Shown: positions 6,742 through 13,908, counted from the first letter of the stretch. The stretch: DNA of 16,207 bases from JAFGKK01 sp049684495 (GCA_049684495.1 JBAVFZ010000346.1:1-16207); one strand, 5' to 3'. The notes: generated by a model not told the origin, from the letters alone. A program made the numbers and translations.

Positions 6742-7032
6742 ATGAGGATATTAGCTTTCGAGATAGAGCAAAGAAAGGATCCGATAGATTCTTCCTTATC
6801 AAAGGAAGAAGCCAAAAAGGTTTATGAGTTATTTAAAAAGGGGGTGATCCGGGAAATATATTTCAGTAAAAAGGATCATGCCGCGGTTATTTATTTTGAA
6901 GCCAGGAATATTTCTGAAGTCAGGAAGATGATTAAGACATTCCCGCTGGTAAAATCGAAATATATAGATTTTAAACTGATGGAGTTAATTCCCTATTCGG
7001 GGTTTGACCGGTTATTTACGAATCCTGCGTGA
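6742..7032 (+). CDS. Small muconolactone-isomerase/YciI-like protein
   Basis: A 96-residue soluble protein. The pattern of an N-terminal strand (MRILAFEIE), helix (SKEEAKKVYELFKKG), strand pair (IREIYFSKKDHAAVIYFEA), helix (SEVRKMIKTFP) and last strand (YIDFKLMELIPY) fits the dimeric ferredoxin-like fold of muconolactone delta-isomerase and YciI relatives. No catalytic residues can be assigned with confidence. The start is secured by GGAGG (6732-6736) five bases before the ATG. The coding sequence is visibly AT-richer and lysine-richer than all neighbours, which suggests a different origin. It stands alone between the dispersed repeat and a 320-bp gene-free stretch. Confidence 0.75.
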   Translation: MRILAFEIEQRKDPIDSSLSKEEAKKVYELFKKGVIREIYFSKKDHAAVIYFEARNISEVRKMIKTFPLVKSKYIDFKLMELIPYSGFDRLFTNPA

Positions 7033-7353
7033 TTTATTTTAATTTCCATATGGGATATTGATCAACTGCCCAATTCGAGGCTGGGAGCGCCCTTCGCCCA
7101 ATTCGCCCTCGACTCGCCAACACGTCACTTTCGATTATTGGGAGTGGCGCAATTCTCAGTTGCGCAGTGCCCTTCACCCACCAACAATCAGAACGGATCG
7201 GCTCCACGCGGGCAGGCGGGGGCAAGGATTGGCGGAACATTAGGAAAAATGCGTTTCTTGAGTTTCGGATAGAATGACTGCCTGACGAGGCCCGGCCAAC
7301 CAGTATCTCCGGGTCCGTTTGTCGCCCGATCAGTATCTCCATTGAAGAATAAC
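7033..7353. other. Gene-free stretch with degenerate repeats
   Basis: I see no credible gene in these roughly 320 bases. They hold a hairpin (GCGCAA 7147-7152 with TTGCGC 7160-7165), two related segments containing the string CCCTTC(G/A)CCC (near 7087 and 7170), and a short direct repeat CAGTATCTCC at 7301-7310 and 7331-7340. No convincing promoter for the hydrolase could be picked out. Confidence 0.5.
7301..7340. repeat. Short direct repeat with 30-bp period
   Basis: CAGTATCTCC occurs at 7301-7310 and again at 7331-7340, exactly 30 bases apart. Flanking bases are partly conserved: on the minus strand both copies read GGAGATACTG(A/G)T(C/T)GG(G/C)CG. The second copy ends just before the hydrolase start. 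It could be the remnant of a tandem repeat. Confidence 0.5.
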
Positions 7354-8241
7354 ATGACCAGCAAAACCGGCGCCGTTATTCGAATAGTATTGCGCGCCCA
7401 GCGGCTTGCGCAAAAGAGCGCGACGATTGATGGTGTACGCCGCATGTCGAAAATCACCGAGCGGGTGTTTGCCGTTCCCAAAGACGTACGCCACGAGAAA
7501 ATCACCGCGGGTGAAATAACATATGAGTGGCTAATACCAAGGACCGTCGCGTCTCCGCTTATATTTTTCCACATCCACGGGGGCGGGTTTGTGTTTCCGT
7601 TATACGACCCGGAGCGCTATACCACCGCGTATCTTGCGCGGCTTGCGGGGGCGCGCGCGTTCCTGGTCCACTACCGGCTTGCGCCCGAAAATCCCTTCCC
7701 GGCCGCGGTGGAGGATTGTGCCGCCGCCTACCGCCGGCTGATATATGAAGAACACATCAAACCCGGACAGGTGGTGTTCACGGGAGAGTCGGCAGGAGGC
7801 AATCTCGTCATAACCACGCTCCTGGCCTTGCGGGAGTCGGGAGACCGGCTGCCCGCCGGAGCCGCTTCCATTTGCCCGGTCATGGATTTCGAAGGAAAGG
7901 GCACTTTCCATTCGCAGGATGACGTGATGGTGCACCCCGAATTTGCCATGCGGCAGTTCGACGCGTACCGGGGAGGAACCGATCCTCATCATCCGCTGCT
8001 GTCGCCGTTGTACGCCGATTTGAAGGGACTTCCGCCGATGCTCGTTCAAGCCGGCGAACATGAAATACTGCGAAGCGGCGCGGAATTATTTGCGGAATCC
8101 GCAAGACGATCCGGAGTGCCGGTAACCCTGCACATCTATCCCGGGATGTGGCACTTTTGGCATATGTTCGTGCCGTACTTGCCAGAAGCGCGGGAGGCGA
8201 TGGATGAAATCAGCCGGTTTGGATTGTCGTGCATGCGATAA
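7354..8241 (+). CDS. Alpha/beta hydrolase, hormone-sensitive-lipase family (esterase)
   Basis: A 295-residue esterase-like enzyme without a signal peptide. The oxyanion-hole motif is HGGG (75-78, in FHIHGGGFVFP), and the nucleophile elbow is GESAGG with Ser146. The VHYRLAPENPFPAAVED segment is typical of the HSL family (bacterial family IV). The catalytic base is probably in GMWHFWHMF (His267 or His270). The acid position reads AGEHEIL, where many relatives have an Asp, so either a Glu is used or the Asp is placed differently. Substrates of the family are short-chain esters or amide-like compounds. The frame is open from a TTG at 7342, but the ATG at 7354 is the better start; its ribosome site (GAAGAA) is weak. 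The GNAT gene follows 66 bp later and may be co-transcribed. Confidence 0.88.
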   Translation: MTSKTGAVIRIVLRAQRLAQKSATIDGVRRMSKITERVFAVPKDVRHEKITAGEITYEWLIPRTVASPLIFFHIHGGGFVFPLYDPERYTTAYLARLAGARAFLVHYRLAPENPFPAAVEDCAAAYRRLIYEEHIKPGQVVFTGESAGGNLVITTLLALRESGDRLPAGAASICPVMDFEGKGTFHSQDDVMVHPEFAMRQFDAYRGGTDPHHPLLSPLYADLKGLPPMLVQAGEHEILRSGAELFAESARRSGVPVTLHIYPGMWHFWHMFVPYLPEAREAMDEISRFGLSCMR

Positions 8242-8307
8242 CCGGCTGAGGAAAAGCAGGGTGCCCCAACCGGCAAGTAGAGGCGCACTCGACGCCGGAA
8301 GCCAAAC

Positions 8308-8910
8308 ATGAAGAAGTCAACCAACAGTAGCGATAAACATTCGAAAACCTCCCTTGAGTTTCATCCCCTGACTCCCGACCGCTGGGATGATTTCGTCCGG
8401 CTGTTCGGCCAACACGGCGCGTACGGCGGCTGCTGGTGCATGTGGTGGCGGGAGACGCGCTCCGAGTTCGAAAAACGCCAGGGGGAGGGAAACCGGCGGG
8501 CGATGAAGAAGATCGTCGAGTCGGGCGAAGTTCCCGGGATCCTGGCCTACGCGGCGGGCGAACCGGCGGGCTGGATCTCGATCGCGCCCCGGGAAAATTT
8601 TTCCGCGCTGGAGCGCTCGCGGACGCTCCAGCGGCTGGACGACACACCGGTCTGGTCGATCGTTTGTTTTTTCGTCGGAAAGGACTATCGCAGCCAAGGC
8701 ATCGCCGTCCCGCTGATCCGCGCGGGGGTGGAATATGCCGCGGGGCAGGGGGCAAAGGTTATCGAAGCGTATCCGACTCTGACAAACGAGAGCCGCCTGG
8801 CACCGGTCTCTGTCTACATGGGGATCCCTTCGATCTTCGAGCGCGCCGGATTCATCGAGTGCGCGCGGCCGTCGAAACGGAAAGCGATCATGCGGTTCGT
8901 TGCCGAATAA
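8308..8910 (+). CDS. GNAT-family N-acetyltransferase
   Basis: A 200-residue acyl-CoA-dependent acyltransferase of the GNAT superfamily. The acetyl-CoA binding core is VCFFVGKDYRSQGIAVPLI, with the RxxGxA pyrophosphate loop, followed by the helix RAGVEYAAGQGA and the late strand KVIEAYPT. The segment YGGCWCMWWR (about 39-48) marks a bacterial GNAT subfamily whose members are mostly annotated without a substrate. The C-terminal YMGIPSIFERAGFIE is the usual beta6-alpha4 region. The ATG at 8308 has GGAAG six bases upstream. It follows the esterase gene on the same strand. Function beyond the family level cannot be assigned. Confidence 0.88.
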   Translation: MKKSTNSSDKHSKTSLEFHPLTPDRWDDFVRLFGQHGAYGGCWCMWWRETRSEFEKRQGEGNRRAMKKIVESGEVPGILAYAAGEPAGWISIAPRENFSALERSRTLQRLDDTPVWSIVCFFVGKDYRSQGIAVPLIRAGVEYAAGQGAKVIEAYPTLTNESRLAPVSVYMGIPSIFERAGFIECARPSKRKAIMRFVAE

Positions 8911-9101
8911 GTTTCTTCCTCGTTGGAAGCCGGGGAGCGGCGCCCGGGCGGGATTTTCCGGTATATGGATTCTTCGATACAATACGGTTTGCAGCGGTTG
9001 CTCGAGTTCGGTCGCGTATCCGCCGGTTAGAGAGGCCGGCGCAAACAACATCCGTCGCGGCTTCGCGCTTCGCCGGACCATTCCACTAGGGGGAGATGAC
9101 C

Positions 9102-9497
9102 ATGATCCACATTAAGAAAAAACTGGATTTGCTTTCGAGTCTGCACGCGCAAGTGAATTTGCTGCAGTCGGAGAAACGGCGCCTGATTGAAGAATCGCTT
9201 CCGCCCGAGTACGGAGCGCGCGTTTCCGAAATCGAGCAGGAATTCGCGCAGAAGGAGGAAACCGCCCGGCGCAACATCGACATGCTCGCGGCGGAGATCC
9301 GTTCCGACACCCTGGCATTCGGAAGGAGTGTCCGGGGCTCGGATTACCAGGCGGTCTGGAGCCGGGGACGAGTTTCCTGGGATGATAAGGCGCTCAGCAT
9401 GTATGCCCGGGCGCATTCCGAAATACTGCCGTTCCGCAAAGAAGGCAAGCCGGTGATTTCGATCCGGCGGATTCCGGACTTGGAAGCGGGCGGTTAA
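9102..9497 (+). CDS. Small coiled-coil protein of unknown function (possibly Gam-like)
   Basis: A 131-residue protein I do not recognise with certainty. Residues about 5-70 are strongly helical and charged, with heptad-like spacing (LDLLSSLHAQVNLLQSEKRR, later EIEQEFAQKEETARRNIDML), indicating a coiled coil. The second part, with YQAVWSRGRVSWDDKAL and a C-terminal VISIRRIPD strand, looks like a small beta domain. The helical hairpin followed by a beta segment is reminiscent of Mu Gam-like host-nuclease inhibitors, but this is only a suggestion. The start at 9102 is preferred over the ATG at 9096: the GGGGGAG ribosome site ends at about 9094-9095, too close for 9096 and correctly spaced for 9102. 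No phage genes surround it; it converges with the LysR gene. Confidence 0.75.
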   Translation: MIHIKKKLDLLSSLHAQVNLLQSEKRRLIEESLPPEYGARVSEIEQEFAQKEETARRNIDMLAAEIRSDTLAFGRSVRGSDYQAVWSRGRVSWDDKALSMYARAHSEILPFRKEGKPVISIRRIPDLEAGG

Positions 9498-9561
9498 TAA
9501 AATAGAGCGGTCCGCATCAGCCGGGATGCAATGGGAGGGGGACGGGGGCGGACGCTTCATT

Positions 9562-10464
9562 CTACGCGGGACGGGGCGCCGTCAAATCCTCGCGGACCAT
9601 CTCCATGAAAGCCCGCAAAAGCGGCGGCAGCCATTTGTTTCTTTGCCAAATCATCAATAAGTTGGCGGCGATTTTTTTTCCCTGCCAGGGGAGCGCCGCC
9701 AGGCTGCCATCCGTCAGCTCCCGCTGCACGGCGATCTTCGGCAGCACGGCGACGCCGATCCCGCATTTTACGGCCTGCTTGATCGCCTCGATCGAATTGA
9801 AGCGCCAGACCTGGGGCAGGTGGATTTTCCGCTCGGCGAGGATCCGGTCCAGCATCTGGACGTAGCTGCAATCATTCGCGGGAACGATCAGCGGTTCTGC
9901 TTTGAGCCGCGCAAGATCGATTTTTGGACTTTGTGCAAACGGATGCCCGGGATGGGTGACGAGCACCAGGGGGATGGGGCAAAGCAACTCCGTCTCCAGA
10001 TCGGGCATCCGGAAGTCGTCGGTGATGAGAAACCCCAGATCGACGATCCCCGCCGAGAGCTCCTCCGGCAGATCGAAATACACGCAATTCATGAATCCCA
10101 GGTTGGCTTTCGGGAACCGTTTGCGGAACCGCTGAAGAATGGGGGGCAGAAAATGGATGCTGACCGTTTCCGGAATACGTACGGAAAGCGAGCCCTGCGA
10201 TTCCGTGTGCGCAACGACCTCCGACTTGATCTCCGCTTCCAGGTTCAACATCTTTTGACCGTATCGCAATAACAGTTCGCCGGCAGGCGTAAGCGCGATC
10301 CGTTTGCTCCCCGCGCGTTTAAAAAGGCGGGTCTTTAATTCGGCCTCAAGGCTGCGGATGTGTTCCGATACGGTGGACTGGGCATAGCCAAGGACCTCCG
10401 CAGCCTGGCTGAAACTACCGATTGCGGCAACTGTCCTAAATGTTATTAATTGCTGTAATTCCAT
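9562..10464 (-). CDS. LysR-family transcriptional regulator
   Basis: A 300-residue LTTR. Residues 1-60 form the winged helix-turn-helix (FRTVAAIGSFSQAAEVLGYAQSTVSEHIRSLEAEL, cited here by its ends FRTVAA and EAEL). A linker helix follows, then the periplasmic-binding-protein-like effector domain from about residue 90 (LSVRIPETVSIHFLPPIL, later GIVDLGFLITDD and KCGIGVAVLPKIAV). Length is standard. It is divergent from the small AhpD-like gene across 127 bp that contain nested palindromes, the usual arrangement in which an LTTR controls both itself and its neighbour. The co-inducer is unknown. Confidence 0.95.
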   Translation of the reverse strand: MELQQLITFRTVAAIGSFSQAAEVLGYAQSTVSEHIRSLEAELKTRLFKRAGSKRIALTPAGELLLRYGQKMLNLEAEIKSEVVAHTESQGSLSVRIPETVSIHFLPPILQRFRKRFPKANLGFMNCVYFDLPEELSAGIVDLGFLITDDFRMPDLETELLCPIPLVLVTHPGHPFAQSPKIDLARLKAEPLIVPANDCSYVQMLDRILAERKIHLPQVWRFNSIEAIKQAVKCGIGVAVLPKIAVQRELTDGSLAALPWQGKKIAANLLMIWQRNKWLPPLLRAFMEMVREDLTAPRPA

Positions 10465-10478
10465 TGCAATTCCTCATG

Positions 10479-10538
10479 ATATCGGAAAAATCGATAATAA
10501 ATATCGATTATTAGGTATTGAAACGGGTATTCCGATAT
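10479..10538. promoter_or_regulatory. Nested palindromes in the LysR/AhpD-like divergent promoter
   Basis: An outer inverted repeat, ATATCGGAA (10479-10487) with TTCCGATAT (10530-10538), encloses an inner one, AATCGATA (10489-10496) with TATCGATT (10502-10509), spacer ATAAA. All arms are perfect. The inner site fits the T-N11-A type dyads bound by LysR regulators, and the outer right arm lies between the -35 and -10 proposed for the AhpD-like gene. This is the probable binding region of the LysR protein. Confidence 0.6.
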
Positions 10539-10546
10539 ATTAGATT
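10518..10546 (+). promoter_or_regulatory. Candidate promoter of the AhpD-like gene
   Basis: TTGAAA (10518-10523) and TAGATT (10541-10546) are separated by 17 bp, matching five and four of six consensus bases. The predicted transcript would start about 38 bases before the ATG at 10592. Confidence 0.4.
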
Positions 10547-10591
10547 AAAGAACAAACCAAGAGATTTGTCAATAAATTAAAAGGAGGAAAC

Positions 10592-10876
10592 ATGTTTTTG
10601 CTGAAGGAGATCGATCAGTTGTATGACCGCTTTTCTGATCAGGTGTATGCCGCAGGCAAGCTGGATAAAAAAACCAAGGAACTGATCGCGATTGCCTGCT
10701 CGGTTTCGGTGGATTGCGTTCCTTGCAGCGAATGGCATTACCGACAAGCGATTCAGACCGGCGCGACGAAGGACGAAATTTCCGAAGCGCTGGCGGTTTC
10801 GATGTCGATCAGCGCGGGAAGCAAGCGGGCCAAGTACGGACCGGTTATCGAAAAATTGGGAAATGAAAAACAGTAG
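10592..10876 (+). CDS. AhpD-like / carboxymuconolactone decarboxylase family protein
   Basis: A 94-residue, all-helical protein of the CMD/AhpD superfamily, probably acting as a thiol-dependent peroxidase partner or disulfide reductase rather than a decarboxylase. The redox motif is C42-V-P-C45 followed by His49 (CVPCSEWH), with the preceding KELIAIACSVSVD helix and the later GATKDEISEALAVSMSISAG helix as usual. The ribosome site AAGGAGGAAAC-ATG is excellent. It is divergent from the LysR gene, which is probably its regulator. A long hairpin follows the stop codon. Confidence 0.88.
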   Translation: MFLLKEIDQLYDRFSDQVYAAGKLDKKTKELIAIACSVSVDCVPCSEWHYRQAIQTGATKDEISEALAVSMSISAGSKRAKYGPVIEKLGNEKQ

Positions 10877-10908
10877 TCTTCCATCCCCTTGATTATGAAT
10901 TCCATTCT

Positions 10909-10949
10909 CTTTTCGACGGCCCGGACCATATGGCCGGGCTGTCGAAAAG
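10909..10949 (+). terminator. Long hairpin after the AhpD-like gene
   Basis: CTTTTCGACGGCCCGG (10909-10924) pairs with CCGGGCTGTCGAAAAG (10934-10949). The 16-bp stem has one G-T wobble and a 9-nt loop. It lies 32 bases after the stop. It lacks a downstream T run, but the A/T-rich outer stem is compatible with termination. It touches the first base of the 46-bp tandem repeat array. Confidence 0.6.
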
Positions 10950-11093
10950 GTTGGCGGTACCCTTAGGGTGCATGGCACCTTTCGCCACCCTTAGGGTTGG
11001 CGGTACCCTTAGGGTGCATGGCATCTTTCGCCACCCTTAGGGTTGGCGGTACCCTTAGGGTGCATGGCACCTTTCGCCACCCTTAGGGTTGGC
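10949..11093. repeat. Three-copy 46-bp tandem repeat with internal palindromes
   Basis: Units start at 10949, 10995 and 11041, followed by a 7-base partial unit at 11087. The copies are identical except for one C-to-T change at 11024. Each unit holds ACCCT-T-AGGGT, GGTGC-ATG-GCACC, and a GCCACCCT/AGGGTTGGC near-palindrome spanning the unit joint, so the array can fold into many hairpins. There are no unique spacers, so it is not a CRISPR array. It fills most of the gap between the AhpD-like gene and the glycoside hydrolase. Confidence 0.9.
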
Positions 11094-11133
11094 AGCAACT
11101 ATAAGAATGCCCGGTTCCGGCTTCCGTTCTCCT

Positions 11134-11161
11134 TTGAGTTTCTTCATAATCCCGTTATCAT
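11134..11161 (+). promoter_or_regulatory. Weak promoter candidate of the glycoside hydrolase
   Basis: TTGAGT (11134-11139) and TATCAT (11156-11161) are spaced by 16 bp. The predicted start of transcription falls very close to the Shine-Dalgarno sequence, which argues against it, so this is only a candidate. Confidence 0.25.
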
Positions 11162-11180
11162 TATCCATGGAGAACGCGCC

Positions 11181-13769
11181 ATGGACCCTGCCGGATTGAT
11201 CATCAACGACCAGGAATATTTCGAGATGCCCGGGCTGGACGTGCTGGTGTATCAAAACACCTTCCCGGAAGGTCACCAGAGCGGGGTCGAGATCATCCAG
11301 CACGGGGAGCGCGTCGCGACGAACGGCGAATTACGCCTGAGCCCGGCTCCCGGCCAGTGGCAGCCGGTCCCGGAGATCGGCGGCGGTTTCCGGCACGGCG
11401 GGGCGAGCCCGCAGACCGCCGCGCTGGAAAAACGGAAAGTAGACCGGGAAGCCGGCGAGATCAGCATGCCGTGCCGATACCCGGATCCGGCCCGCGACCG
11501 GATCGGATTCAATCCGATCATCTATCCGGATCTGCGGATCCACTACACCGTCCGAGTCCGCGCGGAAGGACGCTCGTTCACCATCACGGTCGATCTCGCC
11601 AAGCCGCTGCCGTCGGCGTGGATCGGCCGGGTGGGTTACAGCCTCGAGCTATACCCCGGCGATCTCTACGGCAGGACCTATTACATGGGCGATCAACCGG
11701 GAAGCTTCCCGCGCCAGGCCAACGGGCCGACCTACCGGAACCCGGAAGGGGAGGCGGAAGCCGTGCCGATGGCGGAGGGGAGGACGCTGGTCGTCGCCCC
11801 GGAGAGCGATCTTCAGCGTTTGACGATCGAAAGCCGGTCCGGCCCGCTGCAGCTACTGGATGGCAGCTTGAAGCACAACAACGGCTGGTTCGTCGTCCGC
11901 ACGCTCGTCCCGGCCGGCGCCGCGCAGAACGCCGTGCAATGGAAGATCACCCCGCACGTGATCCCCGGCTGGAAGTACAGCCCGGTGATCCACCTTTCCC
12001 AGGTCGGATATCATCCCCGCCAGAAGAAGGTGGCCTTCATCGAACTCGACAAGCAGGAGACCGAACCGCAACGGGCGCAGCTGGTAAAAATCAACCCGGG
12101 CGGGGATTCCCGGATCGTGATGGAACGACAACCCGCCCTCTGGGGGCGCTATCTGCGTTACCACTACGCCCAGTTCGATTTTTCCGAGGTCGTTGAACCG
12201 GGCGTCTATCGGTTGAAATACGGCGAGACCGCTACCAATCCATTTCCGATTCACCGCGAAGTCTACAAGCGGCACGTCTGGCAGCCGACTCTGGAATATT
12301 TCCTGCCGATGCAGATGTGCCACATGCGGATCAATCAGAAGTACCGCGTCTGGCACGGCGCGTGCCACATGGACGACGCCCTGATGGCGCCTTCCGGGAT
12401 CCGGCATTTCGACGGCTACGACAACACCGGCGAACGGGCCGCCCCTTCCGCGTTCGGGCCGCTCGAGCGCATTCCGGGGATGGATGCCGGCGGCTGGCAC
12501 GACGCCGGCGACGACGACATCCGGACCGATACGCAGATCAACACCATCATGGCGCTGGCGCACATCTACGAGGAATTCGGAGTCACCTATGATGAAACGC
12601 TGATCGATCAGGGGGAACATCTGGTGGAGATCCACCAGCCGGACGGCAAGCCGGATATCCTGCAGCAGATCGAACACGGCGTTCGCTGGATCCTCAACTT
12701 CCACAAGCAGATCGGAAGCCTCGGGGTCGGCGTGATCGTGCCGACCCTGCGCCAGTATGTGCACCTCGGCGATCCGTCCACCCAGACCGACAATCGCCCC
12801 GCGAAAAAAAGCCTGGTAAAATCGCGCGCCGCCCGGATCGAGGGACTCTGGTACAAGAAGGTCGCCAACCGCTTCTCGCGGATTTTCGACCCGGAGGAGA
12901 ACCTCGGCGAAATCGAAGAGGTCGTGCCGGACCTGGACGACCGGCTGGCGTTCGCGCAGTTCAATCCGGGAAGGCAGGTGTTCACCGCCGCCGGGTTGGC
13001 GCTCGCGGCGAGAGTCCTCCGCGGATACGACAAAGCCCTGGCCAAGGATTGCCTGCGCACCGCGGAAGCGATGTATGCGGCCAACCGCAAATATACGGAC
13101 GAGAAGGTTGCTCCGGTGTTTGCGTACGGACGCAGCGACAACCTGGAGAGTCTGAAAATCCACGCGCTGACGGAATTGATCCTGACCACGGGGAAGGAAA
13201 AATACAAAAAGGAATTGTGCGGCATGGCGGAGGGCGTTCGGAAGCATTTCGGCAGTTCGGGTTGGGCTTTGGGAAGAGTGATCCCCTTGCTGGATTGCCC
13301 CGATTTCCTTGCCGCCGTCAACGACGCCGCTTCCGCCTACCGGTCCCAATTGGAGGACCGGATGCGGGAGAGCCCCTTCGGCTGCCCGCTGGCGCATACC
13401 GAGATCGTCGGGATCAAACAGTATTTCCTGAACAAAGCCTGGCCGGAAAAATTTTCCATCGAACCGCTGTTCGCGGTGTTGAATTTCCTGCTGGGCTGCC
13501 GCCCCGGCCGGACGACCAACAGCCTGGTTTCGGGCGTGGGCGCGAATTCCCCGGTGATAGCGTACGGGTTCAACCGCGCCGATTGGAGCTACATCCCCGG
13601 CGGAACTTTCTGGAACGCCGTGAATTTGGTCCGGCCCGATCTGCCGGAGGATAAAGCGTGGCCGTTCCTCTGGCAGGAACGCGAATACATGACCGACGCC
13701 GCCTGCATGTATATGTTCATGGTGATCGCGGCGGACCGGTTGTTGGAATCCGGAATGCCGGATCGTTGA
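11181..13769 (+). CDS. Glycoside hydrolase family 9-like enzyme with N-terminal accessory domain
   Basis: An 862-residue protein. Residues 1-265 form an accessory domain with an opening LIINDQEYFEMPGLDVLVYQ and GVEIIQHGERVATNG. From memory, a similar start is seen in GH9 proteins of Bacteroidetes. From about 268 comes the Ig-like CelD_N domain (VIHLSQVGYHPRQKKVAFIE). The (alpha/alpha)6 catalytic domain follows: GGWHDAGDDD carries the catalytic base pair Asp441/Asp444, the C-terminal part has SLVSGVGANSP, and Glu835 in WQEREYMTDAACMYMF is the likely acid. GH9 enzymes are mainly endoglucanases, with some exo-beta-glucosaminidases; the substrate here is not evident. The frame is open from a TTG at 11043, but that extension is translated 46-bp repeat. 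The ATG at 11181 has GGAG eight bases upstream. No signal peptide is visible, so the enzyme appears cytosolic. It is a single gene, ending at a strong hairpin. Confidence 0.85.
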   Translation: MDPAGLIINDQEYFEMPGLDVLVYQNTFPEGHQSGVEIIQHGERVATNGELRLSPAPGQWQPVPEIGGGFRHGGASPQTAALEKRKVDREAGEISMPCRYPDPARDRIGFNPIIYPDLRIHYTVRVRAEGRSFTITVDLAKPLPSAWIGRVGYSLELYPGDLYGRTYYMGDQPGSFPRQANGPTYRNPEGEAEAVPMAEGRTLVVAPESDLQRLTIESRSGPLQLLDGSLKHNNGWFVVRTLVPAGAAQNAVQWKITPHVIPGWKYSPVIHLSQVGYHPRQKKVAFIELDKQETEPQRAQLVKINPGGDSRIVMERQPALWGRYLRYHYAQFDFSEVVEPGVYRLKYGETATNPFPIHREVYKRHVWQPTLEYFLPMQMCHMRINQKYRVWHGACHMDDALMAPSGIRHFDGYDNTGERAAPSAFGPLERIPGMDAGGWHDAGDDDIRTDTQINTIMALAHIYEEFGVTYDETLIDQGEHLVEIHQPDGKPDILQQIEHGVRWILNFHKQIGSLGVGVIVPTLRQYVHLGDPSTQTDNRPAKKSLVKSRAARIEGLWYKKVANRFSRIFDPEENLGEIEEVVPDLDDRLAFAQFNPGRQVFTAAGLALAARVLRGYDKALAKDCLRTAEAMYAANRKYTDEKVAPVFAYGRSDNLESLKIHALTELILTTGKEKYKKELCGMAEGVRKHFGSSGWALGRVIPLLDCPDFLAAVNDAASAYRSQLEDRMRESPFGCPLAHTEIVGIKQYFLNKAWPEKFSIEPLFAVLNFLLGCRPGRTTNSLVSGVGANSPVIAYGFNRADWSYIPGGTFWNAVNLVRPDLPEDKAWPFLWQEREYMTDAACMYMFMVIAADRLLESGMPDR

Positions 13770-13803
13770 GGAAGGGATTGCCCGGCGGGGGAAATTATTT
13801 ATT

Positions 13804-13826
13804 CCGGGCGGCGGGGTGCCGCCCGG
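13804..13826 (+). terminator. GC-rich hairpin after the glycoside hydrolase
   Basis: CCGGGCGGC (13804-13812) pairs perfectly with GCCGCCCGG (13818-13826) around a 5-nt loop, 35 bases after the stop codon. No T run follows on the plus strand. It probably ends the glycoside hydrolase transcript. Confidence 0.55.
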
Positions 13827-13854
13827 GTAGGAAAACACTTTGAAAGGGAATGAC

Positions 13855-13876
13855 CAGCCCGCCTTGCGGCGGGCTG
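13855..13876 (-). terminator. Hairpin downstream of the SUMF1-fold gene
   Basis: CAGCCCGCC (13855-13863) pairs perfectly with GGCGGGCTG (13868-13876) around a 4-nt loop. On the minus strand it lies 32 bases after the stop of the SUMF1-fold lipoprotein gene and is followed by a pyrimidine-rich stretch. A terminator is the simplest reading; see findings for an alternative. Confidence 0.55.
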
Positions 13877-13908
13877 TATGGGTCGATTGGTTTTACCCGC
13901 GGACTGAT

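Noticed and set aside
7034..7342. 102-residue minus-strand open frame before the esterase
   Set aside because: Its start region is the translated 30-bp repeat (EILIGR / EILVGR), and the rest has no conserved features or ribosome site.
8317..9081. 254-residue minus-strand open frame opposite the GNAT gene
   Set aside because: Arg/Pro-rich shadow with no domain; the plus-strand GNAT motifs are clear.
10949..11093. CRISPR array
   Set aside because: Repeats are directly contiguous with no unique spacers, and no cas genes are present.
11043..11180. Longer start of the glycoside hydrolase at TTG 11043
   Set aside because: The extra 46 residues are mostly translated tandem repeat, and the ATG at 11181 has a proper Shine-Dalgarno sequence.
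11853..13838. 661-residue minus-strand open frame opposite the glycoside hydrolase
   Set aside because: Shadow frame caused by high GC; no recognisable domain, and the plus strand carries clear GH9 motifs.
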